This document shows positions 21,440 to 32,300 of a stretch of DNA of 64,000 nucleotides, one piece after another. The DNA is from Lathyrus oleraceus. Lineage: Eukaryota; Streptophyta; Magnoliopsida; Fabales; Fabaceae. The stretch lies in contig NC_066581.1 in assembly GCF_024323335.1 (NCBI RefSeq), positions 464,353,527-464,417,526 on the forward strand, given 5' to 3'. The translations under genes and the position numbers were made by a program. The notes beneath the pieces are model-generated. The model did not search any database. It worked only from the letters and a program-made list of their open reading frames with translations, and was not told where the DNA came from. Each line of letters opens with the position of its first letter. Position 1 is the first letter of the stretch.

Positions 21440-23796
21440 TTTAGCACCTCAAATTTGCCCTCCTCATTCATGCATTCATTTTAGGTCATTTAACATTTCA
21501 TATCGCATTTCATCATGTCAATCAGAATTAGCTCCAAGAGGATGTCATCCAAGTCACTTTGTGGGTTCTATATGAAGGATCAAGCTTAATGGGCTCAGTA
21601 CAGTTCAAAATTAAACTATGAAGCCAAAAGTCAACTGTTGGTCAACTGAAGGTGAAATGGCCAGGGAATGACTTGAGTTACTTCCAACATGTTCAAATAG
21701 GGTTTATTCGTCATTCAAAATGTTAATCTTGAAGGAGCTAAAGTTTGTTCATGAGCTGTCATGCTCGCTAGGCGAGCAGAATGGGTCGCCTAGCGAGTCC
21801 CAAGAAAATCCACCAGAATCACCTACGATCAGAGGAATTTCCTGAACTGTAATACTCGCTAGCCGAAGCCCACGCGTTTAAAAAAAATGAAAAAAAATAT
21901 ATAAAAAAAACGAAAAAAAAAGAAAAAAAAAAGAAAAAGAAGAAAATATAACAGAAAAATCTTGGACTTGGACCTCTCTCATTTGAGCCCACAAAGCCAC
22001 AAAAATCAGGTTATAAATTCTAAAAAAAATTCAGTGAAAAAAGGCTAGAGAGATTCTAACTAATTCAGGGCAACCTCTAGAGACTGAAGGGAACTCATCT
22101 GCAAAGAACCAATTCCCTCTCATATAAACCCTAAGATTGTTCTGCAAAGCCAACGGTGCAATTCAATTTCAATCGATCTCTCCAATCAGTAGGTATGTCA
22201 TGTCTTGATGTGTGGATCCTTACCCCTGACTTTGAGTTTTGATACCCTTTTGATGCATTTGTTTGACAAGGGGTTTAGGCCTTCTGTCCTTGGTTGCTTT
22301 TTGTGAGCTTTTTTTGTGAATTTTAATGGCATGATTCATGTGGTTATATTTTGATTCTGGTTTGGTGTAACTCTTGATTGCACCCCGTCTTTTTATTCTA
22401 ACCTGTTTGTTGAGTTTTTTTGTGAGGGCTCACATGAACCTTGAAGAGATAGCTTGCTTGGTATTCCCCTTTATTTGTGGGATACCATTTGGAGATTTAT
22501 TTTGATTACTTTGCTGACTTGTTTTCTTTGATGGTGCTCGTCTGAGAGATCTCTGGGTTTCTTATTTCTTTAGTTGTTGTTACTTCGGATCTTTATCCGT
22601 GTGGTAGATCTCTCAATCCCTTTTACATCTTTTCCCGTATTTTACCACTTTCTTAGCTGGAAGACCTCAACAGGAGACAATGTTTTCTTTTGTTTGTTTA
22701 CTTTTGTGCCCAAAGACCTCCAAGAAGAGGCACCAATGCTAAAGACCTCCATGAAGAGGCAATTGACGGATAAAAGGGATTAGTAGTCGATCCCCCGTTA
22801 TTCAGTGTGTCGTTCTTTATGCTCACACTACGTGTCGATGCTTCAGAACAAAAGCCCAAGATCTTTTGTCCGGTCAGTCAGTGGAGAGGGTTCCACCTTT
22901 CTGAATCCCCACTTTTTGTCGTGAGCTCACCCTGTCCAGGGTTAAGAGCTATGAGGTCTTATCCTCATTACCCGCTTGATCTGCTCACCCTGACGTTCAA
23001 TGTCAGTGGTTAAGAGCCCATTTGATTACCTTTCCATGGCTTGTTTGTCGAGGTTGATATGACCCCTCTTGACTAAAGCCCTACCCACGTATGTTTGAGC
23101 CCCCCTTGTTGGTGTGTTTATTTTATGCATGTTTGTTTTGTATGGTGTGACCGTCTCCCCATAGGATTGCTAGGCTTTGTATAGTCTCTCATTTGCATGT
23201 CAATTAAGGTAGCACGATTCCTTCGTGTAGGACTTCCTTTTTGCATGAGCATTCCTAAAACAAACAAACTCATTGATTTTTCTTCTCCTAAGAACACGTT
23301 AACTCCTTCTACTACAGGTGAGTAAGTCTTCAAAGGTCGAGCATCCGGTAGATTGTATAGTAACGTCATTCATCACAAAAAACAAACAAAAATAGGTTAG
23401 CCGAGCTACGGTGCTCTGATTCTCAATCCTTCTTGAGATACGTATGCAGCAGGGTAGGGCCTGTGCGAGCAATAACTCTTTATTTTCCCTACATTGATTT
23501 TCTCTCTTTTGCATCGCATATAGGAATTTTTATACACACACTTTAGACATAAATAGCAATCGTGGATCCTGTGGAGTACCACAAACGTGAAGGGGTGCGA
23601 TATCCTTCCCTTCACGTAACCGGCCCCCTTACTCAGTTTTCTTTGGTTCGAGACTTTGGTTTATCCGTTCCCTCTTGGTTATGCAGTACTACCTTTCTCT
23701 CCTCTTGGGATAAAAGTACATAGCTGGCGACTCTACTTTCTTCCACGCCACTCTTTTCGCGTTTGTACTTGGATTCGGGAAATCCGGGGAGCGACA
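21440..23796 (+). repeat. 3' LTR of element B
   Basis: 2357 bp. It begins TTTAGCACC where the sister LTR has TGTAGCACC, so the terminal TG has mutated after insertion. It ends GAGCGACA. A perfect 12-bp inverted repeat CTCGCTAGGCGA / TCGCCTAGCGAG lies at 21764-21775 and 21786-21797. An A-rich run is at 21880-21955. Confidence 0.88.
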
Positions 23797-23798
23797 CC

Positions 23799-24475
23799 AC
23801 CTTGTCTGATGAGAGTGAAACAGATGAAGCTGCAAATTTGGTAACTGCCTTGACAGGAAGATGGGGTTCTGATGAAGAGTCAAGTGATGATGAAGTTGCC
23901 TTTGAATATTTGGCCTCTACCTACAGAAAGCTGTGTCACAAAAATGTAGAGCTATGTAAACAGGTTGAAAGCCAGAAGAAGGAAATAATTAAACTTGAGA
24001 ATGAGTAGGTAGAACACTTGGAAACCATCTCTAAATTAAAAACAGAAGCAGTGGTTCTGAATACCAAGCTAGAAGTTGAAAGTCAGAAGATAATACAACT
24101 GGAGAATGAAAAGGCAGACCATGTGGAAACCATCTCCAAGTTAAAAACTGAAGCTATGTTCTTAAATGCTAAACTGGAAGAAATGACCAAGTATGTAAGG
24201 ATGTTAAACAATGGATCTGATTCTTTAGACAAGATTCTCCAAACTGGACATATAACAGGAGACAAATCTGGCATTGGGTATAATGAGTCTAAGCCTAAGA
24301 GCAGTTACATTGGTTGCAAACCTCAAGCCAAACCCAAATGCAGCCATAGTAAAAGTAAACCTGAGATGTCACATCATATGTGACATCATCAGAGGATACA
24401 ACAGAAAGGGAAACACCAAAGATGGAGATGCCATTAATCTGGGAAATTTGGTCACCTGAAGCCCTTCTACTATAA
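23799..24475 (+). pseudogene. gag: Element E gag, C-terminal part
   Basis: The frame reads LSDESETDEAANLVTALTGR and SSDDEVAFEYLASTYRKLC, typical of copia Gag. It stops at TAG 24006-24008 and continues in the same frame. Then come near-repeats of about 28 residues with ESQK-I-QLENE and ETISKLKTEA, a coiled coil. The zinc knuckle near 24430 is destroyed: the second Cys is Ser, the last Cys is Tyr, and a TAA sits in the middle (CH*SGKFGHLKPFYY). The remaining protein could not bind RNA through this knuckle. Confidence 0.75.
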
Positions 24476-24476
24476 G

Positions 24477-25040
24477 TTGTATGGTTATCCTAGCCCTGTT
24501 CACTATCAACCCAGACCCAAGCAGCACAGGCCTATCAACAAGAAGCTATGGGTTCCTAAGACAAATGTTACAAGTCTAACACCTCACATTCCCCTCAGAA
24601 TCTTAGCCAAAGAAGAGTGGTATTTTAATAGTGGATGTTCTAGACACATGACTGGAAACATAGACTTGATAACTGATCTTCATCCTCATACCATAAGCCA
24701 TGTAACCTTTGGTGATGGAGCAAAGGGTGAAATAAAGGTGATAGGAAAGCTTGATTGTCCTGGAGTTCCTAAACTTGACAATATACTACTGGTTAAGGGC
24801 TTGACTGCAAATCTAATAAGCATCAATCAACTATGTGACCAAGGTCTGAATGTTAACTTCACCAAAACTGAATGTCTAATTTCTAACAAAGACAGTGAAG
24901 TAACTATGAAAGGAATCAGGACCAAAGACAACTGTTACATGTGGATCTCTCTAATTGATTATTCCTCAAAGTATACCTATGTCAAAAAGGAAGGGATGAA
25001 GATGAGTATAGCTACTAAAAGGACAAGTCTGTGGAAAATG
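24477..25040 (+). pseudogene. pro: Element E protease and pre-integrase part
   Basis: The copia-type protease motif is WYFNSGCSRHMTG, where Asn replaces the catalytic Asp of the usual DSGCSRHMTG, so the enzyme is inactive. The following residues (FGDGAKGEIKVIGKLD, LLVKGLTANLISINQLCDQG, CYMW) match the segment between protease and integrase. The frame then runs into unrelated residues at about 24960-25110. Integrase, RT and RNase H are not present. Confidence 0.75.
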
Positions 25041-25097
25041 TCAGACAAGGATGTCACAACAGAAGCTCAGACTCACTTTCAAAGGAGAAAAGGTCAT

Positions 25098-25827
25098 GAT
25101 GGCCCAAATAGCTAAGAAGTTAGATCAAATAAGTCGACAGGTGACTAGTCATATGCAGTCTGAAATTGGAAGAAGCTTTGTTGGAACTGGACCACAAGAG
25201 ACTATGTGTCTATCTCAAAGCAAGCTAACTGTCAAATATGCCATCTTGCACAAGATTGGATCAGCCAACTGAGTGCCTACTAATCATATCTCTACCATCT
25301 CCATTGGTCTCGGAAGAATTATTCATGCAATTGGAACCAGGATTAACTATGACTATGGAAGATTTATATTTGACCAAACTATCAGACATGCCTCTACAAG
25401 TGCTGTGAAGTTGCCCATTTCCTTCCCATCCCTTATTTGTGGTATAATTTTGAGTCAACAACCAGACATACTTAATACAAGTGATACTCCAAGCAGAAGA
25501 AACACCTCTATATCCATTCATTATAAGTTGTTTGAGGGAAGTCATGTCAATGATGTTGTCATTACATCTGCCAGAAAGGAGCTTGCACCTCAAGGGAGTT
25601 TAATTGATCAATTAAAAGATACCTGCAAGGAATTGGATAATGGTATAAGGGTAGACAAGGAAAGAAAAGAAGCTTTGGAGATTCTTATTAGGAGCCTAGT
25701 AAAGGAAGAAATGGAGAAGGAAAATGAAGATTCAGATGCAAAAACCTCAAGTGAGAGGTCAAATAATCAATCTAGTGACAACTCTGAAGGCTTTGAAGGT
25801 GAAGATGATACTTCTTCCTCTGATTAA
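25098..25827 (+). pseudogene. Element E Env-like / plant transposon ORF
   Basis: A frame from about 25098 (MAQIAKKLDQIS) to 25827, with one in-frame TGA at 25270-25272 just before PTNHISTISIG. The segment around ISFPSLICGIILSQQPDIL is typical of the ORF placed after pol in SIRE-type elements. The C-terminus is acidic and Ser-rich (EGEDDTSSSD). The role of this ORF is not established and no clear membrane segment is visible. Confidence 0.6.
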
Positions 25828-26633
25828 TGGTTCCCCCATTTGTGTTGAAGTCTGGTATGAAGATGGTGGGAGGTATGTTGTGGTGAAGTTGTGATGGGTG
25901 TGCTGTGTTTAAAGAATGTTTTGGTGTTGCTGTTTTGGAAGATGTTCCCCCCATTGTTGTTTTGAAGCTGAAGTTTTTTTAATTGTTTTCTGTTTAATTG
26001 TGTATTTTGTGGCAGTCCTCATTCATGCCTGTTTGTAATATTTTGGGCTCTTAATGAGTTCCTTGGATTTGTTCATTATCTCAGCTATCACAGCTGTGGA
26101 TGATGATGATTTGTATCTCCTGAACAATTATGTTTTAACATTTTTAATGTTATAACATCTGATCTGACATTCTCTGCTAGGCTAATTGACATTTATTTTG
26201 TATAATTGGTCACCTTTGGTCAATTTTGACTAAAAAGGGGGAGAAGTGTTTATGTGAAGCTGGAGCTGTGAGGAGATGTATGTGGCTGGACAGGTGGACA
26301 ACTATTGTTAAATAGAATGTTGTTCTGTTTTACAGATGTCGAAGGGAATGTCTGATGTGATTATGGTGCACAGGTGATGTTGAAGCAGATGTCAGAATGA
26401 CATTCTGATTGTTACAGGTGCTGTTATTAACAAAGGAGATGAATGCTTAAATTTAGGGGGAGAAGAAGTACCCTTGTGCATTTGTGTGTCTTACTAGTTG
26501 CATTTATAACTAGTAATTGTATTTGCTTCTGCTGCATATTAAACTACTGTTATGTTGTTTAACTGCAGATAGTTTTCTTGTGAACAAAAAGGACAGATAT
26601 ATGTTTTAGCTAAAATTTGCCAAAGGGGGAGTT
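25828..26633 (+). other. Element E 3' UTR with polypurine boxes
   Basis: T/G-rich noncoding stretch. Purine boxes AAAAGGGGGAGAAG near 26235, TTAGGGGGAGAAG near 26455 and AAAGGGGGAG near 26622 are seen. The last one lies immediately before the LTR and is the likely plus-strand primer. Confidence 0.65.
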
Positions 26634-27826
26634 TGTTGGTTCTAAGTGTTGGCAGCAATTTTGGTAAAACAAAGAGTGTTCACAAGATGTCATGTGTGAT
26701 GTATTAACATGAGATATCCTATGTACCTGCTGGAATTCAAGAACATGATATCATGCAGGATTGTATCAGAATGTCATAATGACATGGCATCTGATGATGT
26801 GTACCTGCTGGAGTTCAAATGGAGGACATGATCATGCAGGATTGTTTCAGAATGTCATAATGACACGGCATATGATATGGTTGTACCTGCTGGAAGTTAT
26901 AAATGGAATTATGGAGTTATGCAGGAATTGTTCTAGGATGTCAGACCCGATGTCATGACATCCTGTACACAGAACATTCAGTATGAATGTCTGGTGTTTT
27001 ATGATTACACAATTAATGGCAATCTATGTATGATTGAAGATCTGATTTGCAGGCGCATTCAATCATGGATTACAACCCGATTTACTTATTTTCCAAAGAG
27101 ATCTAACCAACTGTCATGAGAAGATTTGATTGGAAAATAGATTTAGGGTTTTTAAGATTTCCAAGCCCAGCAGGAAGCTTCTATAAAAAGGGACTTAGAA
27201 AACCTGTTTGAACACACAACCAATACTGAGCGAAATACAGAGAGAGAGCTAGGGTTTGTGTCTTGTTTAGTCGTGAGACTTGTAAGCCATTCAAGTCATC
27301 CATTGATGATTGAATTGGTCTGATTTGTGGTTGTAATTTGTCACTCTAAAGCTGTTAAGCAAGAGTGTGTGTCTACTTGATCAAAGTTGTGAAGCAAGAT
27401 CAAGTGTGTGTCTTCTTGAACAAAGTTGTTAAGCAAGATCAAGAGTGTGTCTTCTTGATTGAAACTGTGAAGTAAAATCAAGAGTGTGTTATAGAAAAGT
27501 GATTTCTTTTCTCAAGGGATTGTTGTTTAAAATCACAGGTGTGATTGTAGGGAAGTGAGTGAGTTCTCATATCTAAGAGTGCTTAGGTAGAAATTGCACG
27601 GGTAGAGATTAGGTGAGAAAGACTGTAACTTGTTGAAGTGTACGGAGTGTCTTTGAACTGATTCTATTTTAGTGAATTTCCTTCCTGGCTTGGTATCCCC
27701 CAGATGTAGGTGAGTTGGACCAAACTCGGTTAACAATTGCTTGTGTCTCTCGCATTACTATTCTCTATCTTTATTTTGTTTGCATTATTCAGAGATTAGT
27801 GTCGTGACATTACCTTTGACATCTCA
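26634..27826 (+). repeat. LTR of copia element E
   Basis: Begins TGTTGGTTCTAAG after the polypurine box. The end at ATCTCA (27826) is less sure. It contains three ~75-bp repeats with GTACCTGCTGGA and the perfect palindrome ATGTCATAATGACAT (26715-26945), and four ~45-bp repeats with AGCAAGATCAAG (27340-27490). Confidence 0.65.
27180..27192 (+). promoter_or_regulatory. TATA box of the copia LTR
   Basis: TCTATAAAAAGGG, followed after about 45 bp by AATACAGAGAGAGAGC, a plausible transcript start region. Confidence 0.55.
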
Positions 27827-28641
27827 TATCTGATACCAGAATTTCAATCTCATAAAAATTGAGAAAGTTATGGCCTTGGGAAGTTGACTTTCAAATTAGG
27901 GTTTAGACAAAATGACCTATAATGTTTTAACATAGAAAATGATTTTCCAAGAAAACCTATCTCTAGGTCTCAACATGAAAGTTGTTTATAATGTCATTTA
28001 GAGTAAGTTTGCTCTTAGAATCATTTTCATATGGTGAAAATTGCAGGAGGTAGGGTCTAGGGAGACCCAGTTTTGATCAGATGAATTCATCTGGCCAACC
28101 ACCATCAACCAACTTGCTAATTTCCAATTCTCTTGACTTTCCTGGCTCATGGTAGATCATATATGCATAATATGATGAAATTTGATCAATTGGTGAGATG
28201 GCTTGTTGGAGAAGTTACTCAAGATACCTAGTCAAACTAGGGTTTCCAAGGCAAATCACCCTTAAACTCTTGAAGCAAACTTGATCAATATAACATGTAG
28301 AGAAAATTGGGACTCATATATTATGCTCATAACCATTCTTGAATCAATTCTTGGTTGTGCTCTTTGTTCATGAGGATCTAAAACCCTAGATGTGTACTTG
28401 ATGAATCAATGAGATCATGCCCTTCCTACAAAAAAGTTAGGAAAATGCAAAGACATATTTTTGGTATTTTGGTTAGTGAAATGATAAAATACAAGTATGA
28501 TATAATCACAAAGTGCTTGATGATCTCTCCCAAAACAAACCCAGTGAAAAGGGGTAAGGAGGATGCCAAGGTTTGATCCCGAAGCTAATGCTTATGATGA
28601 ATTTGCATAAGGGATCTTAGGATCAAAATTGGGGTCTTACA
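27827..28641 (-). repeat. Ogre C 3' LTR, first ~815 bp
   Basis: On the minus strand it starts TGTAAGACCCCAATTTTGAT. It is cut at about 27826 by the copia LTR. The remaining part is AT-rich U3-like sequence without a clear promoter. Confidence 0.7.
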
Positions 28642-28656
28642 GCTACCCCTATTTAA
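28642..28656 (-). promoter_or_regulatory. Polypurine tract, element C
   Basis: The minus strand reads TTAAATAGGGGTAGC directly before the LTR start, equivalent to the D tract. Confidence 0.65.
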
Positions 28657-29383
28657 GGACATTCTAACTGAGGAGGTGAAGGTTAAAATCTTCAGCTCGA
28701 CTCAGTAGAATGGGCTTAAATAACATCATAGAGAAACAAATTTTGGTCCCTAAGACACCTCAAGATGCATATGATATGAATGCAAAAGTTATTGCTTTGT
28801 GGGGAAATATTGCCACAAAGGAAAAACAAATCAGAGAGACAGAAAGTCCGCAGGAGTATAATGCATTCCATAAGGAAAACTCACTGGGGAGACAAAGACT
28901 CTGAGGGGATAAGAAGGGAGTTATGCGTAGGCCAAGCTACGACTTAAAACTACTGGGGGACTCGAGGAAATCCATATAACAATGGAAAGACTCAGTCGGG
29001 GAAACAAATAGCATCTACAGAGGATACGAATAAGTCAGGATAAAACTAAAATACTCGACTCGTGAATGGGAACAATGCTTTCACTACAGAAATGCGCACT
29101 CAACTCAATTGGGGAGAAAAACTTCAACACAGGAGGAGCAGAAATCTATTATCTACTACGTGTTACTGGGTAAGGAGATAATAAAGATCTGACAGAGAGG
29201 ACATCCGTCATCGGTTACAATGAACATATCAAGGATGGCTCGTTGAGGGAAAGCCAGAGGGGAATATTCATTACCGGTCACTGGGTAAGAATATCCTTGC
29301 TAGGGAAAATTGCAGAAAATAAGATTTATAACTACCGGTTACCGGGCAGAAGACCAAGGGCGAGAGTATCTGTCATCGGTTAG
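28657..29383 (-). other. Ogre C 3' UTR, distal part
   Basis: Noncoding. It contains ACTGGGGA-type motifs near 28885 and 28957. Hairpins are TATTATCT/AGATAATA (29147-29183), TCAT/ATGA (29208-29223) and TTACC/GGTAA around GGTCACTG (29271-29288). It continues at 34410 once the solo LTR and one GTTAG copy are removed. Confidence 0.75.
29379..29383. repeat. Target site duplication GTTAG, left
   Basis: GTTAG directly before TGTAAGACC of the solo LTR. The second copy is at 34405-34409. Confidence 0.9.
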
Positions 29384-32300
29384 TGTAAGACCCCAATTTT
29401 GTCCCTAAGATCCCTCATGGCCTCATATCATATCATTGCATTGCCTCAAGGATCATTGGACACCTTGCTTCCTTCCCTGTGGGTGGGATCTTTTTGAGAG
29501 TGGTTCTTGATCACCAAGCATTCCTTGCATTTATATGTCATTTGCTTTTCTTTTAATCACAAACCAAAAGTACAAAAATATGTCATCTAACCTTTGTCTT
29601 GCAGATGAAGCAATAACAGGTCAAGGCAATTAAAAGCAGTCATTGAGCAATAGATGGTGGTCATTCTTGAGATTTGGACCCCACAATCATTCACCAGAGT
29701 TCATATGAGTAATGATGTCTTTTTGAAACAAAATCCCAAGTGGTAGAGGCTTGAATCTCATCAGAACATTTTCAGATCATCTGAAGACCTAGAAAGTCAA
29801 CTGCGGATTTGGAGGTGGGAAGTGATTAGGAATACTTCATTCATGTTCAAACAAGTCTCATTTGACATTTCAAACACTCACATTGAAGAATTTGAGACCC
29901 AGTCAAAAATTTCCCAAAATAGAAAGTGACCCATAATTTGAAATTTCCAAAAATGGAAAGGTTTTGGACCAACTTCAACTTAATTTTACATCATCAAAAA
30001 AGCTTCAACTGAAATTGTGTTGAACACGAAAGTTGTAGATCTTTCTCTCCCATTTCCAAAATGTCCAAGATCATGAATTTCTAATGTGTGGTTGAGGAGA
30101 TATGATCCAATCATGGAAAAGTGTGCTTGAAACTTCAAATGGGCATAACTTTTGAACCAAGGCTCCAATTTTGGTGGTTCTTTTTGCATTTTGTTCATCA
30201 TGACATGCACTTTCCAAATATCTCATTACATGGCATGAATTTCACTTGCATGATCATATGCTCATTCATGAAGTTTTTTTGAGAAAATTTCTAAAATCAA
30301 TTTGGTTGATCATATGCATGAAATACCAATTCCAAAGTGTGCATGGGCCTTTTTTAAGTGGATTTGGGTCAGAGCAATGCACTGTTCACGCATGCACCTC
30401 ATGCATGAGGTGAAAACACCAATTTGTGCACACACCTTGCAACTTGCTAATCTCACTTAGCTTTGGCTTAAACATGTTTTCAGAATGATTAGCAAGGCAT
30501 ATATAATGATAATCATAACTGCATTTGGCATTAACAACGGTTTTCAGATCTAGATCTCAAAATCAACCAAATTTTCTCTCATCAAGAACTTGCAATTTTC
30601 TCACACAAAAGCATTTTCTCTTGTTGGAATCATGATCATGAAGCATTTCTGAGCAAGATTGGACGTGGACTTAGAGCAATTCGTGCCATATTTGATCATA
30701 CATGAAGCTTGAAGGTTCAATGGAGATTTCAAAATCAACTGGATTCGCGCTTGTTTGAGCTTCAATTTTTCCATCAATCATCTCCACAAGCATTATAGAG
30801 GAGCTTTGGATCGTTACCAGCCTTGGATAGTGCAGTTCAAAGGTTCTGCTCTTCAAGAGGTTAATCTTCGACCTCACTTAATCTCAAATTCATTATGATA
30901 TTCATGTAGATCTTTGCTTGGTAATGATTCTAATATAAAAATTGAGTGAAATGGCGCATTATTCATGAAGATACATGTGTTTGAAGTTTTGATGTCATTT
31001 TTGATTTTCTTCGATTCAATCTGGTTATGATGTTTTAGCATGATTTGATTGTTGATCTTTGATGTGCATGAAATGATGATTCGAATGGTGTAAATTTTGT
31101 TGGATTCTGGAATGTTTTTGGATTTTCTGGAAATGTGCATTTGAAGTTCATCTTCATCTTCATGAGGAAGATGAAGATCATCACGTTTTCCAGAATTAGC
31201 TACGGCTTGCTATGAATTTGCTACGACCTTCATCAATTAGCTACGAAATTCTGGGAATTGCGCCAGGCTTAGGGTTTTGCACCAAAACGTTGTCGTTTTG
31301 GTGAAGCGCGCAAAATTTGAATCCACACCGGATTCGATTCTTGGCGAAGGAACTTTTTCAAATTGCCTTGCATTTTCATGTTTCCCTCCATTATTTCATG
31401 CCTTGGCCATGTTTTGATTTCCAATTTTTCCCAAACTTCATAAAATCATAACAAATTGAAAAATCATCCAATTGATCCCCAATTTTTTGCAAAATGCTCC
31501 TTATTCTGTCTAGTTTGGTATGATCATGATTTAAAAAATTGTGCAAGGCTGGATTTTATTTGGTGCTAGGTTGATTGATCATATGTCCACTTGTGACCTT
31601 GCCTTACTCTTTCCTTTGTGAAATGCTTGTTTTTAATCCAATGAACTTGAAATTTTGCATGTTGATTCTAGACATATTGCTGGACATTTTGGTTTTGGTT
31701 TGACATTTTTCTCAATTATCATTTCTGTTTTATGCATGTGCTAACTTGGTGTGACAATTTGTGTCACACCTTTGATTGTCCAACTTGTACCATTTAATTT
31801 CCATGCCAAATGATCTTTGATTCTTCTGATTTTTTGTATGTTGATCATGTTAGATGTCTTGAACGTTCATGAATTTTTCCAGATTTATTTGAATCATTTC
31901 TGTTTTGATGTGAATTTTTCATTCATGTTGATCACATATGAGCTTTGAAATTGTCTTGGACATCACTTGATCATGAAATGCTTTTTCTTAATGATTTTGA
32001 TGTGAGGCTTTTTAGAAGTTGTCAATATGTGGTTGAGGTTGCATTATCTTAAATTTCAGCTCCTGTTTTGGATTTTTTCTTCATCTTTGACCCTAGGCTT
32101 TGACCTAGTGGTTTGTTGCTTACATGTGAGCTTTGATTTCAGGTTTAAGCATCCAAGTTCCATAGTTGATGATGCTTCATCATGTGAATATTGATATTTT
32201 CTTTTTATCACTACCATTGTGTATTTTGTAGGTTGATGCTAACTCACTTGAGTTTGCCTTATGGCTTACACATTTTGTACATTGGGATTGTCTGTTGCTT

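Larger units (their letters stand above)
8437..23796 (+). mobile_element. Element B: full-length but defective Tat-lineage retrotransposon
   Basis: Two LTRs (8437-10786 and 21440-23796) enclose PBS, ORF1, gag, a protease remnant, pol, a hairpin-rich 3' UTR and a polypurine tract, 15.4 kb in all. The order ORF1-gag-pro-RT-RH-aRH-INT and the tRNA-Arg-type PBS place it in the Tat lineage. Every reading frame is broken and the protease core is deleted. The right flank is copia gag beginning CCACC, which would be the target duplication if the partner is upstream of the window. Confidence 0.9.
23797..27826 (+). mobile_element. Element E: decayed SIRE/Maximus-like Ty1-copia retrotransposon, 3' half
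   Basis: The left end is cut by the A/B insertion inside gag. It shows the gag C-terminus, a protease/pre-integrase part, then directly an Env-like ORF, a 3' UTR and one LTR. Integrase, reverse transcriptase and RNase H are absent, so a large internal deletion has occurred. The Env-like ORF downstream of pol and the long 3' UTR with GGGGGAGAA boxes are typical of the SIRE lineage. It abuts the LTR of Ogre C at about 27827. Confidence 0.75.
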
